From JBHYDC01 sp051861205 (lineage in GTDB: Bacteria > Pseudomonadota > Alphaproteobacteria > Rhizobiales > Pleomorphomonadaceae), in contig JBHYDC010000001.1 of NCBI GenBank assembly GCA_051861205.1, positions 186,001 through 250,000 on the forward strand: DNA of 64,000 bases, in the 5' to 3' direction. Below the pieces are notes generated by a model. The model was not told the DNA's origin and searched no databases. It saw only the letters and a list, made by a program, of their open reading frames with translations. The position numbers and the translations under genes are program-made. How positions within the stretch are numbered: position 1 is the stretch's first letter; every line of letters begins with the position of its first letter. This document shows positions 59,746 through 64,000 of this stretch, one piece after another.

Positions 59746-60918
59746 TCACCGCCCGCCAAGGATCGCGATATAGTCGCTCACCCACTTGTAATACGGCACG
59801 CAACCGGCCGGCTGGCTTTCGCACTTGGAAACCGGCGTGCGCCAGAACTTGATCCGGTCGAAATTCTCGATGCCGTTGATCTTGCAGCCTTCGTCGCCGA
59901 GAAGCGCGTTCCCGGTACACGCTTCGGTGTTGGACGGCACCGAACCGAACCAAGCGGCAAGGTCGCCCTGAAGCTTGGGGTTAAGCGAGTGGTCCATCCA
60001 CATATAGGCGCAGTTCGGATGCGGCGCGTCGGCGTGCATCATGGTCGAATCCGCCCAGCCCGTCGCGCCTTCATCGGGGATGGTGGAGGCGATCGGCTTG
60101 GACTGCGACTTCAGGATGTTGACTTGGAACGGCCAGGACGACGAGGCGACCACGCCTTCGTTGGTGAAGTCGTCGATCTGCACGAAGGCGTCGTGCCAGT
60201 AGCGATGCGCGATCTTGCGCTGGCCGCGCAGAAGTTCGAGCGCCGCCTTATACTGCTCCTCGTTCAACTCGTAGGGATCCTTGATCCCAAGTTCCGGCTT
60301 GTGCGTCATCAGATAGAGGGCGGCATCGGCGATGTAGATCGGCCCGTCGAAGGCCTGGATGCGGCCCTGGTTCGGCTTGCCGTCCGGCAGGTCCATCGGC
60401 TCGAAAACGACCTTCCAGCTTTTCGGCGCTTCCTTGAACACCTCCGTGTTGTACATCAGCACGTTGGAGCCCCACTGATAGGGCACGCCGTAATGCACGC
60501 CGCCGACGGTGTGCCAGGGCGCGCTCTTCAGCCGGTCGTCGACCTTGCCCCAGGAGGGGATGAGGTCGGTGTTGATCGGCTGCACGGTCTTGCCGGAGAT
60601 GAGGCGCAGCGAAGCGTCGCCGGAGGCGGTGACGAGGTCGAAGCCGCCTTCGTTCATGAGCGCGACCATTTCATCCGACGTACCGGCGGTCTTCACGTTG
60701 ACCTTGCAGCCGGTATTCTTTTCGAAATCCGTCACCCAGTCATAGGCCTTATCGGTCTCGCCGCGCTCGATGTAGCCGGGCCAGGCGACGATCGAGAGTT
60801 CGCCTTCGCCGGGTCCGAGTGCCTTCAGCGCTTCCTGCGCCATGGCGACGGCGGTGAATTGGCTGGTGATCAGGCTCGCGACCGCAGCGGTCGCGGTCAG
60901 GCGCGATAGCATCCGCAT
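59746..60918 (-). CDS. ydcS: Putative putrescine ABC transporter substrate-binding protein YdcS
   Basis: 390 residues. Signal peptide MRMLSRLTATAAVASLITSQFTAVAMA; GGAGGGAG is an excellent ribosome-binding site. PotD/PotF-type fold: LSIVAWPGYIERGETDKAYD, FDLVTASGDASLRLISG, VPYQWGSNVLMYNTEVF, YIADAALYL, SSWPFQVNILKSQ and MWMDHSLNPKLQGDLAAWFG. First gene of the ydcSTUV-patD operon. The ligand is taken as putrescine or a related amine from operon structure. Confidence 0.93.
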   Translation of the reverse strand: MRMLSRLTATAAVASLITSQFTAVAMAQEALKALGPGEGELSIVAWPGYIERGETDKAYDWVTDFEKNTGCKVNVKTAGTSDEMVALMNEGGFDLVTASGDASLRLISGKTVQPINTDLIPSWGKVDDRLKSAPWHTVGGVHYGVPYQWGSNVLMYNTEVFKEAPKSWKVVFEPMDLPDGKPNQGRIQAFDGPIYIADAALYLMTHKPELGIKDPYELNEEQYKAALELLRGQRKIAHRYWHDAFVQIDDFTNEGVVASSSWPFQVNILKSQSKPIASTIPDEGATGWADSTMMHADAPHPNCAYMWMDHSLNPKLQGDLAAWFGSVPSNTEACTGNALLGDEGCKINGIENFDRIKFWRTPVSKCESQPAGCVPYYKWVSDYIAILGGR

Positions 60919-61099
60919 AGAGTTCTCCCTCCGATGAGCCTGCCCGGCCGGGTCAGGCGGAAAGGGATCGCTGCAACACTCCGGCGTTGGCCAGTGCTCT
61001 GGCCTTCCCCTGTTATGGCGCGCAGGTCGAGGCGATCCCTCAGTGTATGAAGGATTGCCTAACTGACGAGCGTTCGCCAGACGATAATTCAGATGAGAG

Positions 61100-61122
61100 C
61101 TATCGATATTGCCGATAGCTGC
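61100..61122. promoter_or_regulatory. Inverted repeat upstream of ydcS, LysR-type box
   Basis: AGCTATCG and CGATAGCT flank ATATTGC. The core ATC-N9-GAT fits the T-N11-A shape of LysR-type binding sites. It lies about 180 bases upstream of ydcS and between that gene and the DUF1499 gene. A LysR regulator is encoded nearby at 61816-62757. The rest of 60919-61155 shows no gene. Confidence 0.5.
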
Positions 61123-61155
61123 CCCATCAGAGTTTGGACCTTAACCCGATCGCTC

Positions 61156-61701
61156 TCAAGTGGAAGCCGCCACCGTGGGCAGCGCGTTTTGGAGATCGTC
61201 GATCAGCGCTTTGACGCGGGCTGCATTCACGCCCTGATCGTCGGTGCCGATCTTGCTGCGCGAGTAGATCCAAAGCGACGCATTGGCCTCGCCCTCCGGC
61301 CTTACCTCGACGGATACGGTATCGGGAAAGCGGAAGATCTTGGAGCGGACCACGGTTCTGACCTGCCGTTTCGCGGGATCTTCGAACACGATCACCGCGA
61401 AGGGCAGGGCGGCCACGCGCTTGACCACCTCGGCATGAAGCTGATCGGGGGCGAGCTTGAAAATAGGCGTGAAGAACGTGCTTGTCGCCGGCGGGCAGGC
61501 GCCCTCCGGACAGGCGAGCGTGTCGTTCGGGGTGCCGGTGCGGGTGGGGATGCTGAAATCATAGGCGCCGGTATCGGCAGGTCCGGCAACCCGTTCCCAA
61601 AAGGCTTCCCGGCCATAAGCCGCCACCCCGCCCGCAACGATCACCACCGCTGTCAGAAGACCAAAGAAAAATGTCGTCAGCCGGATCAGGAACCGCCCCA
61701 T
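61156..61701 (-). CDS. DUF1499 family membrane-anchored protein
   Basis: 181 residues from ATG 61701 (GTG 61722 is possible and adds seven residues). One N-terminal helix (FFFGLLTAVVIVAGGVAAYG), then the DUF1499 domain: TGTPNDTLACPEGACPP, FTPIFKLAPDQLHAEVVKRV, TVVRSKIFRFPDTVSVEV, SLWIYSRSKIGTDDQGVNAARV. The family is common in proteobacteria and of unknown function; it resembles small outward-facing domains. The opening Cys pair is conserved. Confidence 0.88.
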   Translation of the reverse strand: MGRFLIRLTTFFFGLLTAVVIVAGGVAAYGREAFWERVAGPADTGAYDFSIPTRTGTPNDTLACPEGACPPATSTFFTPIFKLAPDQLHAEVVKRVAALPFAVIVFEDPAKRQVRTVVRSKIFRFPDTVSVEVRPEGEANASLWIYSRSKIGTDDQGVNAARVKALIDDLQNALPTVAAST

Positions 61702-61815
61702 CGTCAATTCCGAAATTGCCACTCACGGATCAAGCGGCTGTGCCCGTATTGCTGAACAGCTGGTAAATATGACGGGCGGCATGAGTTTACAACGCGTTCC
61801 TCGGGCCCGCCCGTG

Positions 61816-62757
61816 TCACGGCCCTGGCTTGCCCTTGCCCGTTGCATCGCCCCGCGCGCGCTCGAAGCGCTGGGCCCGGCCAACATCGATGAAATCCTGC
61901 GCGATCTTTTGCAGCCGCGCGCCTTTGCGCCATGCAATGCCGACCCTCACCGTCGGCAGCGGCTCGCTGGCGGGCCGTGCCTCGATCCTATCGCCTTCCA
62001 GCGACCACGGCCGGTAGACGAGCGCGGGGAGGATGGTGATGCCCGCCCCGGTGGCGACCAGACTGCGCACCGCCTCCACCGAGCGGGTGCGGAACGCGGT
62101 GCGCGGGCGAAAGCCGTGTTCGGTCCAAAACGCCCGCGTCGTTTCCTCGATCTCGTCAACGGTGAGAACGATGTGCGCCTCGCGCGCCGCCTCGGCCAAC
62201 GTCACCTCCGCCTGCCGGGCGAGGGGATGGCCGAGCGGCAGCCACACCTGATAGGGCTCCTCGCCCAAAAGCTCGATCTTGAGCGCGGTATCGGTTGCCC
62301 GGTCCGGCACCACCATAACGGCGACATCAAGCTCGCCGTTGATCAGAAGATGCTGGAGATAGTCGCGGTTGTCCTCCACCGCCGACACGGTCACGCCGGG
62401 ATTGGCCCGGCGATAGCGCGCCAGCAGATCGGAAAACACATAGCCCGCCACAAGCGACGTCACGCCCACGTGCAACTCGCCGCTCGCGGACGGTCCGTCC
62501 TCGGCGAGCGAGCGTTTGGCGTCGGCAACGGTTTCCAGAATCCGGTGGGCATGGCGCAGAAACATCTGGCCCTTATGGGTCAGGGATACGCCCCGGCCGT
62601 GCCGGTCAACCAGATCGAAGCCGAGATCAGCCTCCAACTCCTTCACCGCTTCCGTCACCGTCGATTGTGAAATCGACAGGAGCTGCGCCGCGCCGGAAAT
62701 CGAGCCGGTCTCGGCGACGGCGATAAAATATTGAAGCTGGCGGAGCTTGAAGGCCAT
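61816..62757 (-). CDS. LysR-family transcriptional regulator
   Basis: 313 residues. N-terminal helix-turn-helix MAFKLRQLQYFIAVAETGSISGAA...SISQSTVTEAVKELEADLGF, then the effector domain (SGELHVGVTSLVAGYVFSDLL, ELDVAVMVVPDRATD, ATGAGITILPALVYRPWSLEG). The first effector strand and ASGAGITILP-like motif resemble CbbR/CysB-type regulators broadly. It is on the same strand as ydcS and may control that operon through the box at 61100-61122, or the divergent glgB; both are inference. Confidence 0.93.
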   Translation of the reverse strand: MAFKLRQLQYFIAVAETGSISGAAQLLSISQSTVTEAVKELEADLGFDLVDRHGRGVSLTHKGQMFLRHAHRILETVADAKRSLAEDGPSASGELHVGVTSLVAGYVFSDLLARYRRANPGVTVSAVEDNRDYLQHLLINGELDVAVMVVPDRATDTALKIELLGEEPYQVWLPLGHPLARQAEVTLAEAAREAHIVLTVDEIEETTRAFWTEHGFRPRTAFRTRSVEAVRSLVATGAGITILPALVYRPWSLEGDRIEARPASEPLPTVRVGIAWRKGARLQKIAQDFIDVGRAQRFERARGDATGKGKPGP

Positions 62758-62872
62758 GCCGCGAACTTAGCCGCGCGGCGGCGTGGCCGGAAGGACCTTG
62801 CGGCATCTATTTGCCCCGTCGCCGGTTTCGCGTAGGCTTGAAGCCAAGCGACGTTAAGAGCGGGGAACGGGC

Positions 62873-64000
62873 ATGGCGGCGATCGATCTATGGACGGGGC
62901 TTGACCGCGACGCCGTTCGCGCGCTCGGCGAAGGTCGGCACCGCGATCCCTTCGCGGTCCTCGGTCCCCATGTTCAGGCGGGTGGCATCACGCTGGTCCG
63001 GGCGTTCCTGCCCGGCGCCATTGCCGCGAAGGTCGCATCCCGCGACCACCAGCCCCTCGGCGACTTCACGCATCTGGAAGAGGGTATTTGGGTTGCGGCG
63101 GTCAAGGACCTCGCCTGGCCCTATCGCCTCAGCGTCGAATGGTCGACGGGCACCCATGAGGCGGAAGACCCTTATTCCTTCCAGCTGCTCCTCGGAGAGA
63201 TGGACATCTACCTGATCGCTGAGGGCCGCCACCGCAAGCTCGCGGATGCGCTCGGCGCGGTCGCGACCGAGGTCGGCGGCGTGCCGGGCGTGCGTTTCGC
63301 CGTCTGGGCGCCGAATGCGAGCCGCGTCTCCGTGATCGGCAACTTCAACGCCTGGGACGGGCGGCGGCACCCCATGCGCCTGCGCCGGGAAGCCGGCGTC
63401 TGGGAAATCTTCATCCCGCGCCTTGGGATCGGCGAAGCCTACAAGTTCGAGCTTACCGGCCCGGACGGCACGCTGCTGCCGCAAAAGGCCGATCCGGTCG
63501 CGCGCGCCTACGAACTCGCCCCCGCCACCGCCTCCGTCGTCGCCGATCCCGCGCCGTTCCAATGGAGCGACGATGATTGGATGGCCCACCGCGTCGCCCG
63601 CCAAGCCCCGTCCGCGCCACTTTCAGTCTACGAGGTTCACCCCGGCTCCTGGCGCAGGCCGAACGGGCACCCGGTTACCTGGGCGTTCCTTGCCGACGAG
63701 CTGATCCCCTATGTCAAACACATGGGCTTCACCCATATCGAATTCCTGCCGATCACCGAACATCCCTTCGGCGGTTCCTGGGGCTACCAACCGCTCGGCC
63801 TCTTCGCACCGACCGCCCGCTACGGCTCGCCCGCCGATTTCGCCCGTTTCGTCGACCGCTGCCACGTTGAGGGCATCGGCGTCATTCTCGACTGGGTGCC
63901 CGCGCATTTCCCCACCGACACGCACGGCCTTGCCCGTTTCGACGGCACCGCGCTCTACGAACACCAAGACCCGCGCGAGGGCTTCCACCAGGATTGGAAC
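62873..64000 (+). CDS. glgB: 1,4-alpha-glucan branching enzyme, 5' part
   Basis: 376 residues visible; the window ends inside the gene. Preceded by GGGGAA. N1 domain (GRHRDPFAVLGPHVQAGG, VRAFLPGA), then the CBM48 domain (RFAVWAPNASRVSVIGNFNAWDGRRHPMRL cut into VIGNFNAWDGRRHPM), the linker SVYEVHPGSWRR, and the start of the GH13 barrel (YVKHMGFTHIEFLPITEHPF, SWGYQPLGLFAPTARYG, IGVILDWVPAHFPTD). Forms alpha-1,6 branches in glycogen. The presence of both N1 and CBM48 marks the long bacterial form of about 730 residues. Confidence 0.96.
   Translation, partial: MAAIDLWTGLDRDAVRALGEGRHRDPFAVLGPHVQAGGITLVRAFLPGAIAAKVASRDHQPLGDFTHLEEGIWVAAVKDLAWPYRLSVEWSTGTHEAEDPYSFQLLLGEMDIYLIAEGRHRKLADALGAVATEVGGVPGVRFAVWAPNASRVSVIGNFNAWDGRRHPMRLRREAGVWEIFIPRLGIGEAYKFELTGPDGTLLPQKADPVARAYELAPATASVVADPAPFQWSDDDWMAHRVARQAPSAPLSVYEVHPGSWRRPNGHPVTWAFLADELIPYVKHMGFTHIEFLPITEHPFGGSWGYQPLGLFAPTARYGSPADFARFVDRCHVEGIGVILDWVPAHFPTDTHGLARFDGTALYEHQDPREGFHQDWN

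Noticed and set aside
1..64000. CRISPR array, insertion sequence or prophage genes
   Set aside because: No regularly spaced repeats, transposase or phage structural genes were seen.

Overview
The window is high-GC DNA (GC-rich third codon positions throughout) and reads as a chromosomal segment of an alphaproteobacterium. The order rpmH-rnpA-yidC-yihA...argB...dapD-dapE, a BacA/SbmA homologue, the five-step Hut pathway (HutF+HutG), choXWV-betIAB and a mosaic palindromic intergenic element all point to Hyphomicrobiales (Rhizobiales). The genus cannot be fixed from sequence alone.

Layout. 1-0.8 kb: 5' part of a frameshifted N,N-dimethylformamidase beta-like gene, leaving the window on the minus strand. 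0.8-1.4 kb: divergent control region with two CsoR-like inverted repeats. 1.4-11.5 kb: a hybrid NRPS/PKS cluster (MbtH; intact A-T with a Phe-type pocket; A-T-reductase protein with an Asn-type pocket; aldo/keto reductase; KS-AT; T-C). The cluster is decaying: the ketosynthase and both condensation domains have lost their catalytic cores and there are three frameshifts. 11.5-19.7 kb: complete histidine utilisation locus, hutIHGUD divergent from hutF-hutC, with a HutC-type palindrome between them. 19.8-21.7 kb: glutathione S-transferase, orphan HI1420-type antitoxin, unusual YkuD protein. 21.9-24.4 kb: a lower-GC two-gene module (Mrr-like PD-(D/E)XK protein plus an unrecognised partner) beside tRNA-Arg(ACG), the best candidate for an undescribed system. 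24.8-28.6 kb: orphan histidine kinase, MerA-like flavoprotein and TVP38 membrane protein. 28.8-38.9 kb: rpmH-rnpA-yidC-yihA, bacA/sbmA, vapBC, argB, a Panacea-domain pair, a HAD phosphatase and a DbpA-like helicase. 38.9-42.8 kb: repeat-rich intergenic DNA, dapD, dapE and a membrane protein. 42.8-50 kb: choline uptake and oxidation to glycine betaine (betI-betA divergent from choX-choW-choV-betB). 50-55.3 kb: MarR/NlpC pair, periplasmic glucan protein, RecD2. 55.3-62.8 kb: an E. coli-like ydcSTUV-patD putrescine locus, DUF1499 protein and LysR regulator. 62.9-64 kb: start of glgB, cut by the window end.

How it fits together. Three catabolic loci (histidine, choline, putrescine/aminobutyraldehyde) each carry or adjoin a specific regulator and give nitrogen, osmoprotectant or polyamine-derived carbon. 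The ribosome/membrane-insertion genes and lysine/arginine biosynthesis genes are core housekeeping. Accessory DNA sits in the NRPS/PKS remnant, the tRNA-adjacent nuclease module and three small toxin-antitoxin-like loci. All calls come from reading motifs in the translated sequence; no database search was run.
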